Positions 1 through 10,277 of a DNA stretch of 64,000 nt are shown here, piece after piece. Made by a program: the position numbers and the translations under genes. The DNA is from Druceiella hillmani (taxonomy: Eukaryota; Arthropoda; Insecta; Lepidoptera; Hepialidae). Below the pieces are notes generated by a model. The model did no database searches. It was not told the DNA's origin and saw only the letters and a list, made by a program, of their open reading frames with translations. The stretch lies in contig JAYKKI010000074.1 in assembly GCA_039881145.1 (NCBI GenBank), forward strand, positions 8,968,501-9,032,500. The letters are read 5' to 3'. The stretch's first letter is position 1, and every line of letters begins with the position of its first letter.

Positions 1-1204
1 AGCGACTTCAATAAACGTTCCTTTGTAGTGGCTATGGTGGATATGCACGTATTCGCTTCGCGTTTTCCCACTTTTGTGTGTAAGTATACAAAATAAATTC
101 AAATAATTACTTGCTATTTTCCTTCACGCGCCTTTAATGATAACTCAAGTCGAATATTCTAATGTGTAATTTTTAATGTGTGCTCGACCATCGACGGTCG
201 TGGAGATCTTGTTCGTGCCTATATTCAGTAATTATAAAATTAGATTAGCCTCAAAAAAAAAAAGAAAATTAAATACGGTTAAAAGTTACACGGAGATGTA
301 ATAATATTCTATCTTTACCAATTATCAATGTTTTACATTAATATTCTGTTCATTACGGTTCATTTCCAGTTCAAATTGTAACACATATATTCAACGCATC
401 ACGGCGTTTTAATTATGAAGTCTCTAATTGTATATAATACAAATTAAGCTATGCAAATAGAAATGTGAGCTTCATATAAAGTAAAAGCTCAGGTGAGATG
501 TAATATATGACTCGAAAGTAAATTATTTACAAAAATAACCTCGGCAAACGTGTAGAAATGCATATAAATAATAAGTATTGACGTATTTTAGGTATTCCAC
601 ACTAAAGATACTTGTAGCAAAAATGTAAATAAATTATGCTTATGGAAAAGGTATAAAAAGAAAGATTGTTAAAATATTTCCATAAAAATATTAGGGGATT
701 TTTATTGCTTTAATAAAAAATAAACGTCCGTAAGAATAAATTTCTCAATATGTTAGTAACAGAGTTATTTTATTCTTTCTGTATTTGGCACGTAAAGATC
801 AACGATATGGTAAATGTGGAGTGAGCTGTGAGTTTCAGTTGACTTGTAGCTAAAAAACTTTAAAACGTAATTTATGAAGTAGGACGCAACTCGTTACATC
901 ATTACTTCTATACAAAATATTTCTAATGTAGAATGGTAGAGGATAGGAAGACGCGAGGAAATTAGATTTAGAGATCTGGGGAATGACGTACGTTTCTGTA
1001 TTTTTTGGAAATTTTGCGTTAAGTGTGCGTCTGAGATTAGTAGATAACAAGTAATTTTTAGAATTGCTATTTGTCTTTCTATATATTAGACCAGCACGCA
1101 AAAATAACTACATTGATTTAAATGGAAATTTCACTAGGATTTTAGTACGGGAAAATATTTTCTAAAATACTTTTGTTCCTCTGTTTCTTTATTTGTCGGT
1201 TTGT
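1..1204. other. Intergenic, no feature seen
   Basis: A+T-rich sequence with runs of A and T and no sustained open frame of recognisable character. A minus-strand open frame of 83 codons at 850-1101 has no motif I recognise and no supporting context. Confidence 0.6.
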
Positions 1205-1735
1205 TTGTTTATCTCAAGCAACCGACCAAGTGTGAGAATGTCTCGCGCTTCGAGCGAGGCCTATGCTTAGTTCAAAGTGTTTACATAATATTTATCAGAA
1301 GTCAGCACTCATGTGGACTTCACAAAGTAATAAAAGTACATTGATATCTTATGTAATAAAGAAGGGGTAATTTATATTATCGCGAATATCTCAAAAAGCA
1401 TTAAGACTATAATTTATTAGAAATTAAGAATAGACTTGGCTGTGTTTAAAAAAATTATATTTTTTTCATAATTTCTGGTTCTGTAGCTTTGGCACTGAGG
1501 GGAGGGGTGCGACATATTTTTGCTTGTTTTGCAATATGTCAAAAAATACTTTTTGAGACCTTTCTTCAAAAGAACTAAAATGTCCACACAAATATTTTTG
1601 AGCAGTAGTATGTAACGTGCTTTATGATTATCCTAAATTTCAAGTTTCTGTATTAAGCGGTTTATAAGATAAAAGACCGTAAGTACTGAGGACGGTTTCT
1701 ATTTTTGCTTTTGAGGTACTAAACCCTATAAATTT
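1205..1735 (+). repeat. Lepidoptera-type dispersed repeat, near full-length copy
   Basis: The left end (about 1,213-1,255) reads like a decayed form of a repeat end I know from moth genomes, where GGCCAAGTGCGAGTC is followed by CTCGCGC. The right end (about 1,650-1,735) keeps GCGGTTT, a TTTTTGCTTTTGAGGTAC string and AAACCCTATAAA, matching the usual GGTTCCG / GGTACGGAACCC end. A G-rich stretch (GGGGAGGGG) near 1,500 sits where such repeats carry a G or C run. No coding capacity is seen. The same family recurs at about 7.4, 17.4, 28.8, 29.9 and 43.9 kb. Family assignment is from memory; decay is heavy. Confidence 0.55.
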
Positions 1736-2871
1736 GTAATACTGATTTAATTTATTTCTCATTATGATTAATTATTTGCCCTCAGTTGTGAGCAGAGTCC
1801 GATGCTTTCTGTTTGTTGATTAGAAATTATTCTCAGTGGTAGAAAAGCAATCAGATTATGAGCTCAAAAGTGATATCAACCCGTTTTTCGATATAGGGTC
1901 TGAATAACAATTATCATAAGGGGAGTATATGCGCTTCGATGACATATTTCGGTCCACAGATACTCTTGATGTAGAATTATGATTTAACTTGAACAGCGCT
2001 CGTAAAGTTATCATCCCTATGGGATTTCGGTGTAATTATGGACATTCTTTGATCATTTAACAAATATATCATTTTAATATGTCATAAGGCCTACAAACAG
2101 GTTGCTAGATCTTGTTATATAATTATTATAACTATTTAACCCGTGGTATCCTTGAAATCAATACATTCATCTGCTCTCCTCATGAAGTAACTTATGTAAA
2201 TTAACTTATACGAAACATAATAGATTTTTGTATAAAAAATATAGTTACTATCCCGTTTTTTATATTGGGAATGGTTGGATGTAAGTCACTTCAACTCCGG
2301 GAGGAACTCCGGGAGGTTTGATGAGCCATTTTTTATTATTAAAGGAGTATGCTGACAACACCTCATTTTTGGGTTTGGTAGTGCTTTTTTCTCGTGATTG
2401 TTATGTAAGAGAACAGAGTCATAATTAATTCCTTCTGCTTAGGGCGCCTACAATTTTCGACGGCATTAGGAACTACGGAATGACGGAATTTAGGAAAGTA
2501 CACAAATGAAGCTTAATTAGATTAAAAAATCGTATTTATTACTATGTCACAGTTAATCAAGCTCACTCCGTTAGCGTGTTGTGCCAAGAAAGAAAATTTA
2601 GATCAAACGAAGTACTAAAATCAACTAATAAATATTGATCCGGCAATATTTGGTCGTCTTAATATTTTTTTTTTAAATCTAATACAAATCTATTAGCTAT
2701 TCGAAGAGCCACATTGGTTTATTAAGAGCGTACTGCATTAGTTACTTAAAAACGTATTTGTTTTAAGAAAGTAACGTAACGTATTAAATATCTCGACAGT
2801 CTAAAAAGAGGACAGATCGAACTTCATCTCAGAAAGAAACACATAATGGAAATGAAAAGCCTATCTTTGAA
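1736..2871. other. Intergenic, one tiny direct duplication
   Basis: No gene seen. A 12-base unit AACTCCGGGAGG is present twice in direct tandem at 2,293-2,304 and 2,305-2,316. Confidence 0.6.
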
Positions 2872-3030
2872 ATTTGCTGGCAGTTTTCATAAAGCACACT
2901 CGCGGGAGTTTGCTGTCGTTTAAATTCGAACGATAAGTTTGTTATCTTGCGAAGTGCGAGGAGAAACGAAAGCTCTCTCGAGAATAGGATTAATATTCAA
3001 GTTGATTTCGGCAACGTTGGCGATCGTACA
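2872..3030 (+). repeat. Dispersed repeat family 2, copy a
   Basis: This block aligns by eye with 54,745-54,915 (same strand) and with the reverse complement of 57,420-57,545. Shared landmarks in order are CACACTCGCGGGAGTTT, CGTTTAAATTCGAA, AAGTTTG, CTTGCGAAGTGCG, CTCTCGAGAATAGG and TTAATATTCA. No coding capacity is apparent. Three copies in 64 kb suggest an interspersed noncoding element; its class is unknown to me. Confidence 0.65.
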
Positions 3031-3939
3031 CATAGTTATATTGTAATTTAGATCTATGCACAGTAAAACCAATGGAGAAAAGGTGCAATGCGAAACCAAA
3101 AAAAAATATTTTTACTCATAAGAAAGTAACTGATATAAAATTCCAAATAATCATAAGTAGACAAAATACAGAGGACATTTGAATACTGCACAATTTGTTT
3201 ATTTTTGTAAATTTTCTCAAAAATAAGGTTACTGAAAAATAAATAAATTATGGACTGTTTAACCTAATAATAGAGACAAAGTCGAAAGTTCTTTTCTGCC
3301 TTATTCACCTTGGTATAATATAATTGGCGTTATTAGAAATAGCATCACAATTCAGTTGTATCGTTCAAATAAAAGAACTTGCACAAATCAGTAAATTTGT
3401 ATGATTTGTAAAAAATTCACCCCCCCTCAGCTTGTATCTCGAAATTATTACATTACAACCTCAAGTACAAATTGTAAATCGAAAATACTTTTTGTAAGTT
3501 ATTGCATGTTTTGCAAAAAATATATATTTAGTCACAGCAGAACCATGCCACAAAAATATATTTTTCCAAATATGTAGAACTTTCTATTGGAGTTGAATTA
3601 TTATTCAAGGGTCATTTACACTGATAAAGCAGAAACACTTTAATAAACTTTTATAAATGTGCAAATTCTTTCTAGTTTAATAATATCAAAGATGTTTAGG
3701 CTGAAACTGTAGAATTTCTTACCTATAATATTGTTCAAATGGTTCCTATTATACCATACACGAAATTTAATTTTTTTAGTCACTAATCTGACAAAACGAC
3801 TTTAACTTTAATTCTCCCACACTATTTATATTTTTAGATAGTTTTACTGTATCAATAAATTTAACTATAGCGAAACATAACGAACCACATATGTAGGCAC
3901 AACATAAGTCCGATTTCACAAAAGTTCCGTCGCAAAAAA
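3031..3939. other. Intergenic, possible faint repeat fragment
   Basis: No gene seen. A C run near 3,420 followed by a CAGCTTGTATCTCG string could be the inside of a reversed copy of the Lepidoptera-type repeat, but the match is too weak to call. The terminal repeat expected beside the neighbouring pogo relic was looked for and not found. Confidence 0.5.
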
Positions 3940-5640
3940 TTAGTCAGAGCAATTTTCAGAGACAAATGCTGGTTCATCATCTTCACCATCTAATCCTTTG
4001 CAAGTACAATGTGCTCATTTACGATAATTTCGGTATTGCAATCACCATTTGCGTGATTCTGAGAACAAATGAGAGAAGTATACTCAGCATCGTCGTCGTC
4101 GAGTGAACTGGTATTTTCCATTTTTTTATCTTTTTAATCAGTCTTCTTTTTGTATGAGTTTACTTCAGTCATCTTTCTTGCTTTTTTGTTCTTTGATGGT
4201 TTTACATCACTGTCGAAACTTTTGAGCCTCTTTATTTTGAGAAGTTTAAAGTTCAAAATGATAAGGTGACGACATGATTAAATGCTATTCTTCTTCGTTT
4301 GATGCGAGCTCTTTTAGTCTCTGCAGTTTTTGCGAATGGACTATATCTTTTGGTTCAAAATGGAAAGCATTGCTTGTCATTACATTTTCGTCAGCGTACA
4401 TTATTGTGGATATAATGGATGCTGAAGATTTGTTAATATTAATATTTCTTCCGATTTAACTCATAATTATGAGGGTTTAGGATATTGGATGCCTGAAACT
4501 AATTCAATCGACGTAGATGGAATTGGGCATGAACACGGCAATTTGATATCAGTTGCTGCTGCTAAAAAGTCAGCTTCTCTAAAAGTATCAGTGTTCAGTG
4601 GTCAAATTTCTATGGCGTTAAATTATTAAAACTGTTGTAATTATAGCTGTTTTACAAAATGCTTTATCAACTAATTCTGCAATTTTAAACTAGGTTATGA
4701 CCTTACCTGAAAGTTTGTAAGCAAGTATGTGCTACTTATTACACATAAGTTAACGAAGGGTTCATAAAATCCACATCCAACTATTAGAAACGGTGAGTTG
4801 CCAAAATATGCACTCCATTTTCTCGTGTTACATAGATTACGTCAAGATTCTTTGTATACCTTAGATGGTCGTCTAGTAACAGCAGCACCAGATTCGTTTC
4901 GAAAACTCTCGAGAAGATGACGAATTTCCGAAATCAAGACGTAAAATATATCTTTCTGTATCCAATCACTTTCTTGACACACAGCTCAAGATCCACGAGG
5001 TGTATTAATCTTTAATTCTGGTTTTAGTCTTTTGCGGGGGATTTGAATAGAGGTGGCAAGTAAGAGCAGTCTGCTCCAAGATAAAACATTACAGTAACCA
5101 ACTGATCCCGCTCAAGAGATTAACAAGCCAAATTGTTTTTTTTCCTTCATTTCCAGTTATGCTTGGTATATCATTTGATACTGTTATTATGCCTGTCTAA
5201 TTGACATTAAATATTCTATATGAAGTCCGGCTATAAGTTCCTATTACATAAGTCAGCAAATCTAAAAATGTATTAACTGCAAATTGGTTGAAGCCCGCGG
5301 TTCAAGTCGTAGATGTTGGTTTAGGTCTATAGGTATAGGCTAAGATCTGAGTTACGCTTAAGAAAATTCTCTAATAAAGACCTACCTGGCATCTTGCTCC
5401 TAATTTCAAGATTGTGTTTTAAGTTATTTTTTCTGCCAGAGAATAACCTAATATTTTTTTTGAATATTTTGTGCCAATCCCAAAAAAAAAAACGATTTTC
5501 TATGTCTCCATTCGAAGTTGATTCGGTTTCCTGAACATTGGTAAAAACCTGTTCCAATCTGCTTGGTTTCTTTTTAGTTGCATTATCCATATTTTTAGCG
5601 GACTTGTATTTTCCCACTTTTCTTTTTGGGGTAGTCTTTG
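3940..5640 (-). pseudogene. pogo/Tigger-like DDE transposase relic
   Basis: Reading the minus strand downward from 5,640 with frame changes gives a recognisable pogo-family transposase. Order seen: a basic start (TPKRKVGKYKSAKNMDNA); the usual segment KMPGRSLLENFLKRNSDLS; RPKPTS then FNQFAVNTFLDLL; YRIFNVN-stop-TG, where the family has NVDETG, so the first catalytic Asp is now Asn and the next Glu codon is TAG; IPSITGNEGKK; LLLLLDDHLRYTKNLDV then RENGVHIL (second catalytic Asp region, codons near 4,864-4,882); VDFMNPSLTYV (family PLDVxFMxPLxTY); READFLAAATD. It ends in an acidic tail with a decayed Cys/His zinc-binding end, AHCTCKG and ENCSD, with the stop codon at 3,940-3,942. Many stops and frameshifts make it dead. 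In life such a protein would excise and insert its own DNA at TA sites in the nucleus. Terminal inverted repeats were not located. Confidence 0.8.
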
Positions 5641-6780
5641 GTACGTCAAATTGATGAAAAGATCTATTGAGGCTTATTTTTCCGGAAAAAACTTTTCAAT
5701 CGCGCTTTCTATTTGGATTTAATTTCAAGAATTTCGAGTGGATTTTCTTATAAAATGTTAACTATCTAAAACAAAACGCAAATATATTAATAAACAAAGA
5801 AAATGTCAGTCACGTCACTCTTTTGAAGACAAAACGGCACCCAGTCAGTTTTGCCCGGATTCATATTACCTTTTAGATATTAAAACGCAAATAAAAAAGT
5901 TATTAAGTTAAATAATAAACAAAATAAACTTAACTTGTTAAAACAGTGTACACGTTGTCGGTACACTCACAGAGATAGTGAGCAAGGAGACACCGAGAAA
6001 CGGAGAAAGTGAACCTATGAGACCCGTCTTGATTTTTCTTTTCCCTACATTTATCATGAAACTGATATCAATATTTAATGAATATGGATATCCTTTTGAA
6101 TGTACTACTAGATTGAATGTATCAAACTAAGACCTATAAGAGCCAGTTTCACTTGTGATGCTTTACTTAATGCTCGATCGGAACTCAATGCACAGGAGTT
6201 CCATCGCAAGTGGAACTGATTAAAAAGAGTAGAGTTAAAGCAAATACCAACGAGAGATAGGCATGGAAAGGATTGTTGAGGCCCCATAGAAGGGATACGA
6301 GAATGAAGTATAAAGTTTCAGGTGGATATGTTAGCAAATGGTTATTCGATTTCCAAAGTAAACTCATCAAAACTAAGTAATTTAATTGACTTCTATAGTC
6401 TTTTTTCTGTGGTGTTTACTGTTGTAGAGTATTTAGACTCGCACAACTTTATTAAGTGTTTGTTAAATATAAGACACTAACTGAGATACACAACAAACAC
6501 AACGGCCACGGAAGGTAAACAGTTTTTCTGCAGTGACAATTTTAAAGCAATTTGATATAGTTTTTATTCAAACACCGGTTAAATATATTTAATATAATTA
6601 CTAATGATATTCAGCAAAAATATACAACTGATAAAATTTTAAGACACTTTTATAACGTGTATATGTGAATTTATTGAGAAGAAACGCTAGTAAAAATGAA
6701 ACAATCCGGAAGTAAAACATAATAAATCATACTAAAAATTGTCATAAATATTAACGCACAATTTAATCTCTATGTATTTG
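5641..6780. other. Intergenic with one imperfect hairpin
   Basis: No gene seen. At 6,144-6,159 AGTTTCACTTGTGATG faces CATCGCAAGTGGAACT at 6,201-6,216, matching at 14 of 16 positions as an inverted repeat around a 41-base loop; it may be the core of a small foldback element. Confidence 0.5.
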
Positions 6781-7080
6781 ACAAAAGAATATTCGTAGAC
6801 GCGGCTCTCGCGAGTACCCTTTTCGCCTCAATTTTCTGTGACATAAGTAGTAATGCCTAAGTACTTACGGGGACGAGCGTGCAGCTATATCGCCAAATGG
6901 CATCGCCAAACAAAAATCCGCCTCATGGGGATATTTAGATAATTATACTAGGAAAATTATAACCAATTACACATCAAAAACGGTGACACGCCAGTCCGCA
7001 CGCGCCTGTCTTAGCGGATAAACGACCGCCTCCTTCCGTGTTAACATAGCCAGGGACTGTACAAGCGGCAGCGATGCGGT
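6781..7080. other. GC-richer noncoding island
   Basis: This stretch is visibly less A+T-rich than its surroundings and contains several CpG clusters (GACGCGGCTCTCGCGAG, CCGCACGCGCCTG, GGCAGCGATGCGG). No open frame with recognisable content was found on either strand. It could be regulatory, an old insertion, or a decayed repeat; nothing in the sequence decides. Confidence 0.35.
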
Positions 7081-7085
7081 TACTG

Positions 7086-7135
7086 AGTCTAAGTAAGTTA
7101 GTCTAAGTAAGTACGTAAGTTAGTCTAAGTAAGTT
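7086..7135. repeat. Short tandem repeat, TAAGTAAGTTAGTC type
   Basis: Three imperfect copies of a TCTAAGTAAGT unit separated by TAGT or ACGTAAGTTAG spacers. Simple slippage product. Confidence 0.8.
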
Positions 7136-7411
7136 TGTGTTTTAATTATACTGTAATTTTTTGTATACAGATATCCGTAACAATGTGCTCTGGTTTAAGA
7201 CTAATTATCAGCGTTGCAATTCATTTGGAGTTCTCAAAAATATTTGAAATTGTACTCAATTGCCAGGTTTGTATAATGGCCGATTATGAGTGGCCAGCAT
7301 GACTTTTTGTCAAACTCATCCCAGTCCTTAAATACACAAATTTGAAAAAATCTACAAAAAATCGGAAGATTTCTATATTTTAATAAATATGATCACGTAA
7401 GGCTGATGCAC

Positions 7412-7530
7412 CTTTTTTTTAGGTTCCGCAGCCAAACGGTAAAAACGGAACCCTTATAATTTCATCCTGTCCGTCTGTCCATCTCTCTGTCCGTATGTCA
7501 CAGCCATTTTATCGGGCGAATATTGGCACT
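7412..7530 (-). repeat. Lepidoptera-type dispersed repeat, end fragment
   Basis: AGGTTCCGCAGCCAAACGG, AAAAACGGAACCCTTAT and a run of CTGTCCGT units followed by TATGTCACAGCCA are the hallmarks of the end of this family as I know it, written here on the opposite strand to the 1.2 kb copy. The copy is interrupted at 7,531 by a TA/TG microsatellite; a TTTCACTCCATAC string at about 7,660 may be its continuation. Confidence 0.7.
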
Positions 7531-7531
7531 G

Positions 7532-7619
<88 letters not shown>
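7531..7619. repeat. (TA)n(TG)n microsatellite
   Basis: About 56 bases of alternating TA followed by about 30 bases of alternating TG. It lies inside or directly beside a dispersed repeat copy. Confidence 0.97.
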
Positions 7620-7621
<2 letters not shown>

Positions 7622-8334
7622 AAATAGTGAAGTTTTGAAAAAAATAATATCAGGAGTTTCACTCCATACATGAAACCGAAGGATGAAAAAAAATACAGTT
7701 CATATGGGCTGGGCTGTGATATTGTTAGATTGGTTTTAAAAATGATACAGTGGTTCTAAAATAAATGTTTATTTAAGTCAATAGTTGGTGAAATATTCGC
7801 TATAATAATTAACTGAAAAAATGAAGGTAGTAGAACTTAAAAAAAAATAAAAATTTGCAATTAATTAATTTAAACTATATGTAAGATATTTTGCGTAGTT
7901 TCAGAGATGTGCGATTTTTTTATTATCAACCATAGCAACCACTTTATTTTTTATAGTGTCTTTGAGAAATATAAACTATACTTAAAAGTATTTACCTAAC
8001 TGGTTTTAAATATTTTATTAACAACTGGAATATAAAACAATAATTGCAACTATTTTAGTTGTGTTATTAATATTGTTGATTTGAGTATTTTTCCTTTCAG
8101 ATTTATCAAGCATACGCGTTAGTATTTGCACACAAATAAAATAATTAAATGAAAACAAGAGAATAATATTATTAAAAACAAGAGAAAAACCGATAGCACA
8201 GGAAAATAAAAGGAAAAGTATAAGCTTTACATACATTGTAGAAATTTCTATGAGCCATGTAAGCGAGACCTGACAGTCAAACGTTGATTTGACAAAAAAA
8301 AACGTTCATTCAAACGTTGCTTTGTATGCAAGCC
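7620..8334. other. Intergenic, nothing seen
   Basis: A+T-rich. A 72-codon minus-strand frame at 8,018-8,236 is hydrophobic only because of T-rich codons and is not called. Confidence 0.6.
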
Positions 8335-8458
8335 GTCATGCACGATCGGTAGAGCGAGACGCTATTATAGAAAAAAAACGAGAATGGCAGACGAAGCAGT
8401 ATGTCCGTCTTGTTTTTTTCATATAGCGAGCTCTCTATCAGTTGATCGTGCAAGATGG
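8335..8458. repeat. Imperfect inverted repeat (MITE-like foldback)
   Basis: The left arm (8,335-8,392: CATGCACGATC, GGTAGAGCGAGACGCTAT, a run of A, then GGCAGAC) is answered in reverse complement by the right arm (8,403-8,458: GTCCGTCTTG, a run of T, ATATAGCGAGCTCTCTATC, GATCGTGCA). Arms of about 55 bases surround a loop of about 10. AACGTT motifs repeat just to the left (8,280-8,320). No coding capacity. A small non-autonomous DNA transposon is the likeliest origin. Confidence 0.6.
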
Positions 8459-9603
8459 ATGGTGTGTAAAGCGCTTTATATCTGCTCATTACTGTAATCG
8501 GATATTGCTTGTTAATTATTGCTTCGAAATATTACTACAAAATTTATTTCTTTCCTTTTAGTTTCTTTTTTGACAAGTTGATTTTATTTTTTTTTATTGG
8601 TATCTTTTAACCTTTTAAACTCGGTCAGTTTTTCAAATACCTATACAAGTTCGTTTGAGGAGTCCGCACTCTGTATATTATTAGACTATATACAATAAGT
8701 GTTAAAGGTCTGTCACCCGCTTATCGTAATTTAATACAACAGAAATGCCACCCATATATGGCGCGGAATCGTTAGTCTTCTCAACACCGTGCGGGCGATC
8801 TACATTTTCATATTAATGTCAATAACGATATCTTGATATTTCGCGACACTTAATTTTTCATTAATTATTTTACGTTACCTTAGTATTCAAAGAAAAGATG
8901 CAATTTGCTATTAGGAATATGTCGGATATCTCTGTAGCCATATAATACGATATGTAATCCGGATTAGCCGTCAAAAGTAAATTTTACGCTATTTTAAATA
9001 CGAATCATAAATGGATATTCTATAGATGAATTAAATTTTATGTCAATGCTTTTTCGCTGTTTCACACATTGTCCATATTCTTTAACTTCAGGCGTACGCT
9101 TCGTCAAACAGAAATTATATTTATTTTCAATATTAATCAATTTAAAAAATAATTTTCTAAAACAAATAATTATACCATTATTTTCCATACATGTCTCCTC
9201 CATAACTAATATTATCCGCCTAAAATTAATTATAAATATTAAAAAGTACCAAAACACTAAAAAATCGCTTATAATTAAAAATTCACTTCACTTACTTTAA
9301 TTTTTTAGATAAACTTGTTCTCGAATATTTTCTAGTATACATATGTTCGAGAAATTGTAAATATTGAGCAGAAATAATTATAACGGTATTGTCACTTCGT
9401 TAACATAACGTTTGCCTTAAAAACTATATACAATAAAATATTTAAAAACTATTATCAGCTTCACAATACTGTTTTTACAATATAATCCCACTAAAATGAT
9501 AATGAGCGAAGTTTGTTTCTTTGCATATTTCTTTTTAGAGAATCATGTAAAATCTATTGACATAGTTGGTATACAACTTCCTGAATATGATAGCTTATAC
9601 TTT
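8459..9603. other. Intergenic, nothing seen
   Basis: A+T-rich. Two overlapping open frames on opposite strands (8,994-9,257 minus and 9,040-9,300 plus, 87 and 86 codons) have no recognisable motif and are treated as chance. Confidence 0.55.
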
Positions 9604-9646
9604 CCGTAGACTATACAGTATAACATACATACTGTATAGTCTACGG
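9604..9646. repeat. Perfect 18-bp hairpin
   Basis: CCGTAGACTATACAGTAT at 9,604-9,621 is the exact reverse complement of 9,629-9,646 across a 7-base loop. The 12-base end TAGTCTACGGTG is repeated directly at 9,659-9,670 after a short GA run. Confidence 0.9.
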
Positions 9647-9825
9647 TGAGAGAGAGAGTAGTCTACGGTGTAATTATAGAGATATAATTAAAAATGCCAA
9701 CGTAGTCAAAGAAAAAGTCAATCATCTAGGTGCTTTCATGACAAACGTTAGACGCAAAATTTTTACAATTATATAACTGTAGATATAAAAATGTATATAG
9801 AAAAGTTTGGAATAGCATATAAGAC

Positions 9826-9888
9826 ATGACAGTGACTCATTTACGACAACTTCTATAGAAGATGTTGTCATGAACGAGCTACTATCAT
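9826..9888. repeat. Imperfect hairpin, 29-bp arms
   Basis: The arm 9,826-9,854 matches the reverse complement of 9,860-9,888 at about 22 of 29 positions around a loop of about 5 bases. All but one of the differences are transitions, as expected of an old foldback element. Confidence 0.65.
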
Positions 9889-10277
9889 GGTTTTTAGGTT
9901 AAAAAATGGGGCGAAGAGTGAAGTGAATTATTAATGAAGTGATTATTAATTCATATTATATTAATTGTCATAAGACAATTTTGAAATATTTTATGGAGAT
10001 AAAATGTGTCCTCTATTTTAACTAAAATATAGAGTTTGGGAGGGAAAAACGGACATGCTCAGCGCGGGAATACTTTCATAAAAATGTTCTAGACTACGTT
10101 CATGAAAATAATACATATCAAAAAACCTTAATCAAACACTCTAATTGTACCCTTATGCAGTCGGGGTAGAATCCAAGTACATTTATATAAAATTATACTT
10201 TGTTCCATGCCGTTTAGTAAGTAAACAAATTTAGACTTATAACCCAGCCATCACATCATTCAAATCTTACTTTTAAT

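Noticed and set aside
3405..3560. Possible reversed copy of the Lepidoptera-type repeat
   Set aside because: Only a C run and a few words agree; too weak to call.
5285..5315. B-box-like CGCGGTTCAAGTCG string
   Set aside because: It lies inside the pogo relic, lacks an A box and does not fold as a tRNA.
8994..9300. Opposite-strand overlapping frames of 86-87 codons
   Set aside because: Chance absence of stops on both strands; no motifs.
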